The translations under genes were made by a program, and so were the position numbers. From Phytoseiulus persimilis (lineage: Eukaryota; Arthropoda; Arachnida; Mesostigmata; Phytoseiidae): a DNA stretch of 64,000 nucleotides. The first letter of the stretch is position 1; the number at the start of each line of letters is the position of its first letter. The stretch spans positions 15,376,001 through 15,440,000 of the forward strand of contig CM075101.1 in the NCBI GenBank assembly GCA_037576195.1, written 5' to 3'. The notes under the pieces were generated by a model. That model was not told the origin of the DNA. It did no database searches and saw only the letters and a list, made by a program, of their open reading frames with translations. Positions 1 to 13,300 of the stretch are shown here, in pieces.

Positions 1-1610
1 AGGCTGGATCAGGGGCCAAAGCATTGAGAATCCAATGCGAATAGGAACTAGATCAGTAGAGGAGGCTCGAAATGCCTGGCGTTGCGATGCGGGTGCACAC
101 ATCTCCCTCCTCCGAATTGATCTGTTGTTGGGGGACGTCGGGGAGGATATACGGTTTCCTCATCTTCTTGCGAACAAAATATCCCGTTCGCGGGTTTTTG
201 GAGAGACAATGTTCGTTTTCAAAGATCGATTCTGACTCTCAAGGATCCCAGCTAAGATTAAGGATCTGTTGCTGCTTCAGGAAACGAGCTTCCTGGTGGA
301 GCCCTCGGCTCTTTCAATGTAGAACTTCATACATGGGCGGGGGAGTTTCATGCCTAATCGAGAATCGTTCTCGATTCCCGCAATGTCTCGCGCTCGCCAC
401 TACGAAACCAGCCGATCGCACAGAACTGTGATTCTCAACCTGCAGAGTGGCTTGAGAAGGGGCACGGTGGATTCTTGCGAAAACGAGAAGAATCACATGT
501 AAAACATGGCCATCATAAAACTTGATGGTACTCGGGTAGGCCTCATTGGCTCCGGCATCATATTGTTCGTCTCCTCACTAATAACTCGTGACTCTCGGTC
601 TGTGGGTGGAACTGCATCAGGTTCCTGCCTCGGTAAGGAGATAGGGCGTGGGCAGCCCGTAATCCTTCCTCTCGAGCCGCCCTACAATGGCGGCAGTTCC
701 ACGTTGATCCGATCAATCGCACGGGGGCTCATCTATGACCAACAAACGAATTCTGAATTTTAATATAGAGGGATGAGTTAGCGACCCCTGAACGAGATGT
801 CGTTGCTAGGAGCCGTTTCGCTTGTTGCAACGCACCCAGGTCTAGTTTCAGAAAATAAGGGCTCAAAGAAGAGCTGAAGTCTGAGAGTCCGATGAAAGAA
901 AACAAATGGCTCAGATACGGGAGAGGACGTTTGGTCCAACGAGTCGTCAGTAATTGGTGAGCTCGTTGATGTAGCCCATGAGCGACACACGCAACGTGGA
1001 GAATCTCGGGGAGAAGACTCTTGAGGGCGGAGCCGGCCTTTTCCATTCAGGCGCTGTCTGAGACAAGTAGGTGTACTTCGTAATGTTGGATTTCGCTTCG
1101 CCAGCGGAGTGAAAGTGAGTTCATGCAGACGTCGTGCTCTTCGTCCTGTCCAGGCTCTCGTAAGCTGCAGAAAAATCCGGGATGCTATGCTTCCAAGCGT
1201 GCCCGCAACCACTGTCCTCAGGTCGATCGAAAAGCGAAGAGCTTCATCCGCCGCATTCCTGATCAAATTCCTGCTCATAGAAGCCTCCCATGCAATTTTT
1301 GCGTATGGTTGCCGGCGATTGAAGGTGTTTTCGATAGTCGATAATCTCGGACTCTTCTCCGGAAGGAAATGGAGAGTTCTCATAACGTAGGCGCTGGGGA
1401 AATATCGAAGCGGGGAAGATTCCTTGGTTTCCTATAAGGTTCTCATTCGACTCTCCTTCCGATAGCGAGAGCTGTGATTCAATCCTTCATCTTCCATCAC
1501 GCAGAGATTTTTCCCGGTCAAGCTTAGTAGGCGGTCAATTCCTTAAAATTCGAAAATTTTGTTCCGGTCGATCCTTGAATCACTTCCATAGAGCCCGGAA
1601 AAAATAGTTA
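1..1610. other. unassigned stretch, no gene recognised
   Basis: Several short ORFs overlap on both strands, but none has a recognisable motif, clear splice partners or codon bias. I see no tRNA, repeat array or transposon end in it. Confidence 0.4.
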
Positions 1611-1619
1611 GACTGACAT

Positions 1620-2320
1620 CCAAATCAGGTCCATAGCTCCCAGACAGAGAGTCAGATCGACCCCGGGATGACCTCCACGGACACCAAGAATTATGGTCAG
1701 ATGGATCCCGGAATGTACCCCCAGACCCGGAAAAGTATGGTCAGATTAGTGCCGGAATCAGCTTTCCAGACTCCGAAAAGATGTTCAGTTCGTTACCGGA
1801 ATCACCCTCCCAGACTAAGAGAACATGATCAGATTGGTCCCGCAATGATCCCTCCAGACTTCGAAAAGGATGGTCAGTTTGGTGCCGGAATGACCCCACC
1901 TGACTCGGATAATGTGGTCAGATTGGTCCCGGGATCCCCGCCAGGGATTCAGAACTTTCCGACTCTTGAGGGGTGATTCCGTGACCAATCTGAGCATTAC
2001 TTTCCAACTCTGGAGGGGTGATTCCGGGGTCAATCTGAGCATTACTTCCCAACTCTGAAGGGGTGATTCCGAGACCAATCTGAGCATTACTTTCCAACTC
2101 AGAAGGGGTGATTCCGGGACCGATATGAACACTATTTCCCGAGTCAGAAGGGGTGATTCCGAGACCAATCTGACCATTACTTTCCAACTCTGGAGGGGTG
2201 ATTCCGGGGTCAATCTGAGCATTACTTCCCAATTCTGAGGGGGGGATGAATCTGGGACCAATCTGAGCATTAATTTCCAAGTCTGGAGGGATGATTCCGG
2301 GATCAAGAAACCAAGGCTCA
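1620..2320. repeat. head-to-head inverted 45-bp satellite arrays
   Basis: About seven degenerate copies of a 45-bp unit run in one orientation from about 1640 to 1935, and about eight run in the opposite orientation from about 1950 to 2310. The core is GATTCCGGGACCAATCTGA with spacers such as CTCTGGAGGGGT. The unit belongs to the same family as the array inside the hAT element at 19.08-19.68 kb, so this is probably the relic of two abutting inverted transposon ends. The 45-bp period is a multiple of three, so long ORFs of 15-residue repeats appear in several frames; I do not take them as genes. Confidence 0.8.
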
Positions 2321-2329
2321 TTATCTGGG

Positions 2330-4329
2330 AGAGCGAGCGGATAGAAGTTTGAAAGAGTTTGGTATTGAACGTTGGAGGGAAGACTTGGGAGGAGAGGGAA
2401 CCGGAAGGCGAGATGCGCGAGGTGAGAGTCATACTGAGCGGGACGATTGGTGAATAATCGAACAGAATGGGTGTGTTGTTTATCACCATCTCTAGTTACA
2501 CGAACGAGGATCGAAGGGGGGGATTGAGGGGAGGGATTTCAGCTGTACATCTTTCGTGGAAGAATCGGTAGAATAAACAGAGGTCGGCGACCTTGCGTCG
2601 GAAGGACAAGGATTCAAGTGAGGAGGACAGGGTCTCGTCACCAACGTATAAAATCTCGTTCAAAACTTCTATAAAATCGAGGATAGCAAAATATGTAGGA
2701 GCTGCACTACGGAAATGGAAAACGATAATGGGTCTGGATCCACAGGAAATGTCTAGAATATCCCGGCTCTCATTCCGAGCCTCGGCTGTCAACTATGTAT
2801 ATACCGATACACATATTTGGGTACAAATATCATCGCGGAAAACGAAGTCTCGAGGGCTCATTCGGGGCGGAGGGGAACCGCGAAGGAGTCTGAGGGTTGG
2901 CGAAATAGATAAATATTTCGGATTTCCGGATGCATCCTCATTCCCTTGCTAGTTTGGAATTATTTGTGCGCTGACAGTGAAAAAACAGAATATTCAGCTG
3001 TCAGAGAAGCGCTGGGTCCGGTAAGAGAACCGAGGCCTGCTTTGTGCTTGACAGCAACAACGCAGGTCCCTTCTGATCGGGTTGGCGCCCCCATAGTTGC
3101 GACCCTGTCCAGAACCAGGTCTTGAATGCGGAGAATTTCAAAAACCCTGCCTGATGCGACTTTGCCACCGAGTGATCTGGTTACTCGGTTCCGGCGTCCT
3201 GTACGACCATCGCTCGTCGGGTGGGAATCTGACGTGTCTTTCTTGCCTGGCGACCCGACCCGGGCTGGAAAATAATCCGTCAACTTCAAGAATAGGGCCA
3301 ACAATCTCAGCGTCTGATGACGCTCACAGACAAAAACTGCTCCATCAGGCTTCGCAAATAAGCCGAGATACCGAGGATCTCGGAATTTTTTTTTCAAGTC
3401 CCGTCCAATCGTGCGATCTGTCCCGGTCGTGAGAAACTCCCTCAGATGTGATCGATGTACATACGCGATGGTCTGTAGTTCTGTTCGGCCAAGGGATAGA
3501 CAGACATCTCAATCGAACGAACTCCCCGGACTGTCACTACAGCTGAGAGATTCAGTCATCTTTCACTCAGATTCGTCTCTGAGAATCGACCACCATCCCC
3601 CGAGCTTCCGGGCACGAGAATTCCCACCTTTAGTGGAGAGATCGCAGTGGCAGTCGTACCTTAGTTCGCTTTGTTATGGATTATCACGGCTTGCGTGTCA
3701 CCAAGAACAACATGTGCTTGAAAATTGAAAACTCATTCTTTTCTGGTCTAGGATAACGAAGTCATCCAGGTTATTTTTGTGCAAGACAGGTTCCTGAATC
3801 AGCGGAACGTGCATCCCAACATTGACTGAAACGAGCTCATGCGTTCCACCAACACCGAAGAAAGGTTTGACTTTCTCGACAAAACTTAATTTCCCCGACG
3901 CTGGAGACAACGCTGATATCACACTCGCTCTCGGGAGAATGCGGACGTGATCTCATCTCGAATTTGAACCCGGATCGAAAACGTTCATTCGGTTCTCATC
4001 TCTCCAAGCAGAGCCCGATTTCGTTCGGGGTTCCACACTCGAGCGGTCCGCGCGGCTTCGGTTCCACAATAACGGTGTGTGAAGTATTCGCCCGTACTGG
4101 TGTCTCTCTCCATCTCGCTCCTGATCTCTGGTCTTGTATCGAGAACCCGTAAGGACGACAAAGGATGGATTGGAACTCCATTCTCATTGGAACGGATCTG
4201 AGGAATCTCCTTCCCGCGGCAACCTTGCAGATCACTATTCATCTATCTGTAAGTATGTGGTATCAATCTGTCGCCACCAAACTGAATGGACGCTAGCATC
4301 TCGGAATTCCATCAAAGGTGTGTCTCGGA
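2330..4329. other. unassigned stretch downstream of the SLC16-like gene
   Basis: There is no recognisable protein family, RNA gene or transposon. Part of the region nearest 4330 should be the 3' UTR of the minus-strand transporter gene; I could not place its poly(A) signal. Confidence 0.35.
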
Positions 4330-7300
4330 TCAAAGTGTCACATTCGGTCTGTCACGCCGTCTAACCAGCATCAACTTGAAGAGCCATGTTATCGCAAAGC
4401 AGGCATTTGCAACGCAAAGTACACGATAAAGCTCCTGAAAGGAGAAGCGGGACCGTCGTTCAATGTTGCAACAATATTCTTTCAAGGGGGCAATCAACTC
4501 GCTAATTATTCGCGAAATTACTTAACGTTTCCCGATGCTGTTCGACTGCGAGTACTTACTCTATATGATCCTTGGGCGTCTCGGTAAACACCTGGAACAA
4601 GCAGAGTCCGAGACTGTGAAACATGGAATTGATTGAAAAATGTCGTGGCATCAGCTTCAAGAAACAGTCCAATGAGAAATTCACGGGGAGTAATTACCAA
4701 TCACAAACGGTCTGACCAGCATCAGCAGACCGCAGATACAGGAGGCGGTGGATACGTTGAGCGTGAGCCTTCGCAGGCCGAAGCTTTTCGTGATGAACAT
4801 CGGCAAAAGGAATATCCGAGCCCCGTGCGAGCAACCCATTCCAAGGGCGGTGAGCACAAGAGCTATGTACGATCGGGAATGCATCAAGCACTGAAACATA
4901 GCACCTAAAACAGCAACGAAGGGTAAGATTCTTTGAAGTACCGTAGGAGGAACGATATCCATACTGAACCCCCGCTGTAGTCGGACACCGTCGTTCTGGG
5001 GGGTCGTTCAGGCGTCGTGTCGTTCGAGGAGGACCGGAAATGAGGATTCCACCCAACTTGGCTACCTAGCGCAGACGATTCTATTCGAGAACCCGAGGAT
5101 TATGTGTTATGAGTAGAGCCTGGAAGTTGGGGTGATTTTTCGAAATTATTCCATCGATTGCCTGAGATTGATCTTTTGCAATGGAAGGATAATTTCGAAA
5201 AATGACCTAAACTTCCAGACTCTAGTTATGAGATACCATTCGAGAGTGGCTGCCCAGTCGGACTCACTCTGCAACGAGCACGCAACGAATACGATGAGTT
5301 CCATCGGGAGAAGATCCACATCTGCGATGTATCCAGTTATTAGCCGAGCCATAAGATCACCCAAACAGAACGCTGATACGAGATACACGGAAACGTCCGT
5401 GGTGAAACCCTTAAACAGGTGTAGAAACCCATTAAGCGATGAGAAATGCCGCGAGCCTGCGGAAATGATCTTAGTCGTTAGAGCTATGAAGACTTCCCAA
5501 CCTTGTCTGTCGCAAAGTCAAGTATCGTTAGTAGGAAGACTCCGAGGCAAAGCTGCACCAAGAACTGCGAGAAGGTCAGATGCCAGAAGGTGATTGTCAG
5601 AAAGGGGCGGACGCGTTTCCATAACTTGTATCTGCAGAGAGGAAGAGTTCGCGTTTGTAGCCTGGCCTCAGTCGTGGGATCGCTGAAAGAATCTTTGTAG
5701 GAGAGGGAGGTGCTACACACCGCTTGCTGTCGTGATATTCACAAGGGCCTTCGGTAGAGCATTCCTTAATGCGTCGGACTTTCGGCAATTTGGGCATGCG
5801 GTTGATGGTCGTTGAGCTACGTCTGAATTCCGAATACAGAGTGTACCCAGTGGGTATATGGGGGAACGGCATCAGTAGGACCTGGAAGCATCAATGTCGA
5901 TCGATCGAATGATTCTCGCGGCTGTCGTGATCAAGAAGTTCGTGAAAAGCTGGGATGTGACGCACCTGATTGGCGCCTGGTTCGGCGTTCGACGCCAACG
6001 CCGCCGAAGGTTCAGCGCAGGCGCCGGGCTCTTGCGACACTATAGCTGGAACAGGTGAGTTCCCAGGTTCCACGACGATTTTGGCTTCCTCGCGTGCCTG
6101 TTCGCCTCTGTCGTCCCCATCATCTTCGGGGAGCACAATTTTCACCTTCGCAGTAGGTGGACCGCTCTGTAGATCTCTGCGGATGGTTCTGAAGTCGAGT
6201 TTCCCATCGCTCTGAATGAACTTCGATGAATCGTTTATCTGATGTATGATGCTCGCCAGTTGGACCTCGGTGTCCACCTACGCGATCGAGAGCAGAAAGG
6301 GCATTTAGAAATATTATCGCGCGTGAGCACGACTACGGTGAACGATTTCCAAACTCACTTGTGAGGTTGCTACACCGCCACCCTCGCTGACGTAGTATCT
6401 GATATCTCCCTGGTACTGTTTCTTGTCCTCTTCATCTTCCGAAGAATCTTCCTCGACTTGCTCTTGGAAGTGATTTATCCAACTTGCCAATCCTGGAAAG
6501 CGCGCACGAAGTTACCAGGAGGCCACGAGAGGAGAAGAGGCGGAATAGATTATTCAAGGTCGGAGCAGGACGTTCATCGCGACATTTCAGCTAGGGATTC
6601 GCGGCGTGATCGCGGGTTTTTCGTCGAAAATTCGCGGGACCCCCAAAATTCACAGCGAACGGTGTGGGGGTTGGGAGAAGGCATAATGTATCGGGACCCG
6701 CCAGAACAGTAAGAACTCGGGTGTGATGTCACGGGACATTTAGCACAAGTTGAACCCGATTCTTTCGATATGGTAAGTTGTACATTTAGAGGTTGTCGTC
6801 CTGTATCGAGCGTATGTCATCGCGTGAAACATCGGCATATTGGCTGAAGGACGCTGTTGATCGGCACGCTCAGATCGACACTGTTGTCGTCGCAGGAACC
6901 CGAAATACACGTAAGGAGGAGAAGCCAGCGGAAATCCGCGGATTTTCGATGGACGTCCAGCCCTTTTCATGATGAATCGAGGGGCTCCCGCTGTCGGAGG
7001 TGCTTCCCCGCGTCTTCACATGTGAGGACAGTGATGGGCGTACCTTTGTTGGCAACAACAGCGTTGTTGAAGATGCTCTTCCGTCGTTGTTTGGGATCTT
7101 GTACCATCCATGATGGGGATCTCACGGTGAATGAGAAAGCCAAAGCATTCAGTACACATCCGCCAAGCAAAAGCATAGACCAGTGTAAGCCGTACGAACG
7201 GAGCGAATACTGAAAATATTTGAAATTGTATCAATCTAGTGTTCCGAACTCCTCCTCCTCGTCCGCCGCACTCACTGGACGGCGAGAGGAGCTATCTAAA

Positions 7301-10300
7301 CCGCTGTTATAATCGGAAAGGATGATCGTCTCAGGAGTCACAACTCACTTCTAAGAGCGGAGGGAAAACGATGCCATTTATCGCTGCCAGGGCTTCAACG
7401 ACTCCGGCCGCAGTGCCTCTTTTCTCAACGAAATGTTGATTGATGCAAACTTGGGTCATGAGCACTGCACCGCATGTAGCCGCTCCTGTTCATGATCGAA
7501 CGAAAAATTGGCATCCTCGTTCTTCCACCCGCAGTCAATATGCACCGGTGAGCTGCTTCAGCCCATGTTTGCTTTTCCAAGGAGCCTCTACGTCATCTCA
7601 AGGTCTCGGTATGCCAGCTCGGCTGATAAACTCACCGTGGATGACACCGAACAGCACAGAAAGCCAGAGGATGTCAGGAGCAAAATAACACAGGGCGACG
7701 GACAGAGCCGAGAGAAACGAGGACACTATGATGATGGTTCTGATTGGCAGCCGTCTTGAGAGCAGACCGAAGACGGGTCCTGGAATGGAAGATGTTTTAA
7801 CGTGACCCATCGTGAGCTCGACTCGAGTACTCAGTCGAATTCGGACTGGAGAAAAATCGCAACTTGAGTCCTCAGCCACAGAACTCCCCCAGGAGCGAGC
7901 ATCGCCTCGGCACCATGACCTAACGCTGCCAGAGTGTAGGCCATGGCGAGCCGCAAGAATTCACCAAGGAAATGTCGTCATCGAGAGACTGTGGAATAGG
8001 TCAGATTTTTCACGCCGAGTGATGAACGGAAGTTTCGGCCTCGTTCTTGTAGCCCATCATAAGAACTCTTGAAATGTATTCCTGGAGGCCTTGAGACAGT
8101 GTAATAGAACTGAGACTCTCTGGAATAGAGTGACTCCCTCAAGGACCGAAAGATTTGTTTACTGGACACTGCTCGAGGGCCGCTCGGGTTTGCGGTGAAT
8201 TGATGATGACATTGGAATCTTGAGCCGAGATTCATTCTCTAAAGGCTTTCCTTCGCGCTCTGTCTGCATGATGAGAATGTCAGACACATCTCGAAGGTTC
8301 GCTGTCGGGTGCTCACTATGTCTCCAGCAAAAGTGAGCCATCTGTCAACTCTGACGGTGCGCTCATCTCGGGTAGAAGTTCAAAGTCATCACAGACATCT
8401 GAGGCGTGGATCGCGACATCCGCGTCCGGAATCCAGCGAACCGACGCGAAACACGGGACCACTCGACGGAAGTGGGTCGCAAGAGTCCATTCTCTACCTT
8501 ATTCATTCGATCAGGCAATGCCTCTTCCCCGCCTTGGAGCTCTTCCCATGCTCCTCTAACAGTGTTTTCAGAATAAGTTCCCGTCTCTCTTGAAAGATCC
8601 GGGCTGAGGTTGGTTCCGAACGTGCTGTAAGAAGGGACCAGCAGCGTGGTTAGGAGTGGACAGAGCGTGTCGCGGCCTCGAGGGCGTTCTCTTGGAAGTG
8701 GTTTCCTCCCTCCTGAGGTAATTTACGAATCCCTCCTCGTGCCCCCTCTCGCGTCTTTACGACGCGAACGACAGTGGAGAGAACGTCTCAAGCCAATGCT
8801 TACCTGAAAGCCCCCCTCCCGCATCGCGCATACACTCCCGTTCGGAATGGACCTCAGAGCGCGCAATGTCAAAAACGACCTTGCGTCGGTGTTGCTCCCG
8901 CTGGCTAAGCTCGTTCATCCGTTTAGCCAGCGGGGCTTCTTCGGGCGATGTATTTTGGAGATCCTCATCTTTGGATGATCGAATCAAAGCGAAGCCGAGC
9001 AGGCTCTGCAGACACCATTCACATTTTTGCGGCAAGGATATACCGTACGAGCCTTCCCGATGCGCAGATATACCCAGGATTTCAATCTTTGTAGACTTGA
9101 ACCTTGAGGCGACACGATTCCGTCACGTATCGCCTGGCGTGCATCCTTTCCCGAATCGATCTGTGGTGTACAGGGTGTTCAAAATGAGTTCGGGGATTCG
9201 CTCACCCTCCCTTCTTTCGGTGATGAGTGGGTGGAAAATGGTCAATCCGGACGTCGTCATTTTACAGTTTTTCGTTCTCCCAGGACGAAAAACTGCGGAA
9301 GCTCGATTTCGAGCGGGAAGAAAAGTGGTCGGATCGACCCAGTAACACCATTGACTGGCAGTTTGGAGAAATCCCGGGAACTCTTCGCCCTCGGAAATTC
9401 CCTTGAATTCGAATTCCCCCGAGGAGATACGGGGCGATTGAACCGAGGATAACACTCTGCCAACAGACCGGTGATTTTCGTGATGCTGATGCGATCGGTC
9501 ATCAATTTCGAGCTCCCGACCGAGCCTGGACATTTTTCGAGCAAATCAGGGAGTACTTCGCCACATCCAATAAAATCTATACGAACTGGATCGGTTCATT
9601 CGAGACGTTTCGCGGCAGTTTCTCCGGAAGTGTCCGAAGAAAAACTTCACGATTTCCGAGGCTTTTCGACGAAGTCAATCCCTGACCGATTGGCGCGAAT
9701 AGAAGACGAAAGATGCATCATCCTTTCAGCTATCAATCGCATAATCCGCAGAATCTGACCATTTTTCACCGAGCAATTCCCCGACTTCCGTTGACCATTC
9801 TGTGGAACCTTCGGTCCACTGGAAATTCATATTCTCCAGAGATGTCACAACCGTCAAACCTCGACGAGTTTTCGTGGCCATCACCACATCGTGATGTTGT
9901 GAACAGTATTCCTGATCTCGACTCTGCTCGATCCTCCGTCGAGAGTGCGCCAGCAAGAACGGATCATCAAATCTGACGTATCTTTTCTCAGTCAAGCTCT
10001 GGCCCGAATTCAGAGCCTCCGAGTTCCGACCCCGATGGTCGCAGCAGCTAGTCACAGGTCGATGCGCATTGAGATTCCAAGCAGCTTTGATGTGACCCGG
10101 CCGATTCTCTCTCGCTCTCAATCAGCATTGAGACAGTCGAGAAGATGCCGCGTCAATCGGTTAACAATTGTCGTACGGGAAGCCTTCTTTGAGCGCGGAA
10201 GAAGCAAAAGCATCGGCCAGAACAGCGACCAAGAACAGCTCATTCCATCCGCAGGAGCGTTCAGTTGCACGCACCGAGCTCATACATCACTTAGACGATT

Positions 10301-13300
10301 AGCGATCGATTTCGGTAGCTTTTCGGAATTTATCTCAGTGATCCCACAAGGCGGTCACGGAATCGAGACTCCGAGGTATCCAATGGGTCAAAGTTCTAGA
10401 TGAGCCAACATTCATGTCGCCGTGTAGCTTGTATTTTAATCAGTATCAAATGTCAACAGTAGATTTGTAGAGGAAGAAAAGGTCAAGGTCTTTAACTCCG
10501 AACAAAGCGACGCGTTACAGTTGATTTGCGTTGCCGCAGACTCTTGCTCGCGAACATCTCTGCGGGCATCGCCGTGTCGAGAGCAAATGCCCGGGTCCAC
10601 GGATCTTGGACTGCCCGTCGACCATGTGTGAGCTCCTCGACGTGTGCACGCATAACTCATCTCGTAGCATATTGAGTACGTGAGTATTTCCCCGAAGGCG
10701 AGTCGCTTGCCAGGCGACAATTGTTCGACTTTTTATTCGTGTATTCCGATGCGAACTCCTGTCACCGAGGTCGTAACTTTGATTGATGAACACCTCATTG
10801 TTACGTCTCGGAACCGCCTCCTGGTGGTATTCCGTTCTGAAACGCTATATGATCACGTTCGTGATTCATCTCTTGTGCTGTTTTCATCACAGTTCATGTT
10901 TTCATTTGTTATTCGTGACAGATCAAGCACTGACGGGGTATTGGCATCGGAGGCATTCTTCGTTCAGCGGTGTCAAATGACCACCGTTGTATCTTGCAGC
11001 TCAGAAGGCACCGGCGCCGCGCATCTCGATGAATCGAAATCGAAAGAAGGAGCCTTTAAACCTTAGGCATGCACTCGAGTGACGTCTCAATGCGATGTTC
11101 CAATGTTTCGTTTCGAGGCACCGGATTGAGGGATGCTACCAGTCGAAACTCGGAAGTCTCAACAAGATAGTGTCCGATCCTCTTGGAATGGAATGCCGGT
11201 AGATACGAATCTCGACTAGGCTGCTTAGAACACGTACGAAAAGATTAGACCTGGTGCTTAGGTGAAGTGTCTTGATCATCGAAGAGGTGATTTGTCAGTG
11301 GTATTCCGGGCTTCCGCCGTCGGGTCAATATTTGCGGACAGGACTGAGCTGAGGACCGAATATTTGATGTTGTGATCCTCGATGAGTTTCGAGGAGTCGT
11401 GGGAAAATAACCGTGCGGTTACAGCGAGTAAACAGCTCCCATGTTTTCAAGAGAACCTGATGTGAATGAATGATGGCGGCTAAGCCTGAAGAGACTTAAT
11501 GGATGGATCGCCATTTCAACTAAATGGATGTATAAGGACTTTGAGAAAGTTTTTGAAGTGGTAAACGTAATCGCCGCCGGGTCTTAACAACATCTGACTG
11601 AGAGTCGGGAAGTATCCTGAAAGGTTACGAGTTTATTCTTGATGTTGATGGTGGTACCACTCATGTCACTGCCGCGATATCCCCCTCGAGAAACCGAGTG
11701 ACAGTATGATGTCTCAATTTGAGCGGTTTACGATGCTCAAGTAGAGGAACGGAATAGTCTATTAAATCTTGGGCTATCAAGCGGGTGGGCTTGCGTCTCG
11801 AAAATTCGTTATTCGGAGCGAAAACAACTGCGTCTGTGTGGAAGTCACCCATTGGTTCTTCGCAACATTGAAAAATTCGGCCGAGAGCTCAGCGGTGTTC
11901 GACGAAGTGGACTAAGTTCCCAGTTCTCGCATGAACGAGGAACTCGTCTCCTAATGCGCTTCTCTTCGTGAGAAGCGATTCCGCTGGCGACAGTGAAGAC
12001 CCAGATGGCCTTCCTGAGTATGGGTAGCATGCATGCAGGATTCCTACAGGGAAGATTCCGCTCCAGGCCCGCACGTGGTGCCGTGAACATGGGCTTGGGC
12101 GGAACGAGCTGTCAATGCTAATCGTACGACTCGGACGCCGGGAGCAAGCAATCTCTTTCAGCGATCCTCGTTGTAATGCAACTGACGCCTCACTCAGAGC
12201 CTGCTCATCAGCTCTGTTTTCGAAAGCAGGAGAAGCGTGCTGGTTGGATACTGTCCAGGTTTCTCGGACCCACCGTCACCGGCCTTGTCGAAGCCCGAAA
12301 TAGACCAATCCGATCACGCATCCGACGTCAGAATTCACATCCGGTTCCTATAGCGCTTCATTTAGCATATCAACTGATACACGCCCCGTTTTGACACCAA
12401 AGACGATTGCTGACGTCGAACTCGTGATCTAGAGTGTCATTGAGGGGACAGAAGGCGTGTCACGATGCGGTGGGAGACCGGACATGCAGGGAGACTGGTC
12501 AGCGTCCCATGTCTGGTACTCTCGCCCGCCCCAGAGTATGTACAGCCCTTAGCTGACTTGGACTCGCTTCCGGATTATCTGTGTGGCTCTGTCCGTGTGA
12601 ACGGATCTGTTGTGACGTAATCTCCACTGAAAGGAGTCGATCGCGCCGAGGCTGCGCCTCTAGGAGTCGTATTTCGAAGCCGCTAACCAAACTGTGGTAA
12701 ATAATCTGATAATTTTCTGGTCGTCATCTTGTGTTTCAATCTTTCCCAGCATCGCTCGCTCAGCTTTATCCATTGTTTACTTCTCCCGCTCGGGCGGCCT
12801 TCCGAGAGGAGACTGTTTCATGGAGGGATTACGAAAGCTCTCCGATCTCTGCGTTCGATCCATCTTGCTCAAGGTGCCATTCTCGCACCGAAGCCGGCAT
12901 GTCCTCGGACGTGTGTCTCCGGCACGTTACCGTCGAGCGTTCCCTGTTATGTGATAGAAAGTATCCGCAAGCCCTGCTCGGTGAGAACCGAACGCTGACG
13001 GGCTACAGCGAGCAATTAACTCCAGAAGATGAACTGGGCAATCGAGCGGGATATATTCGAGCGGTTCTATAGGGTATTGTGAACCGAAAAGGAGTGTTTC
13101 GAGTCTTGGCTGAGTTAGTCAATGCCGTCGGAAGAATTTGACGGGGCTCTGCCGCCGAAGTCCTCACAGTACAAAAGCGATTTCGAGTGGGCGTTCTGAC
13201 CAACGCCTATAAATTCTGCCCGCATGCGTGGACTGTGTAATTGCGATTTGTGACATTTTCCAATTAAGCTCATCCCTGTAATGAGAGAATCCGAGTCGAT

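Noticed and set aside
1668..2489. Repeat-protein ORFs in several frames
   Set aside because: They are produced by the inverted 45-bp satellite arrays; copies are degenerate and have no gene context.
8163..8269. Possible 5' exon of the SLC16-like gene with ATG at 8269
   Set aside because: Its sequence does not resemble SLC16, while exons at 14.2 and 13.7 kb match the family and join exon 3 in the correct phase.
8804..9005. Open segment with splice sites inside the SLC16-gene intron
   Set aside because: No homology, and including it would interrupt the conserved HLAG-PVFGLL junction. It is kept only as a possible nested exon.
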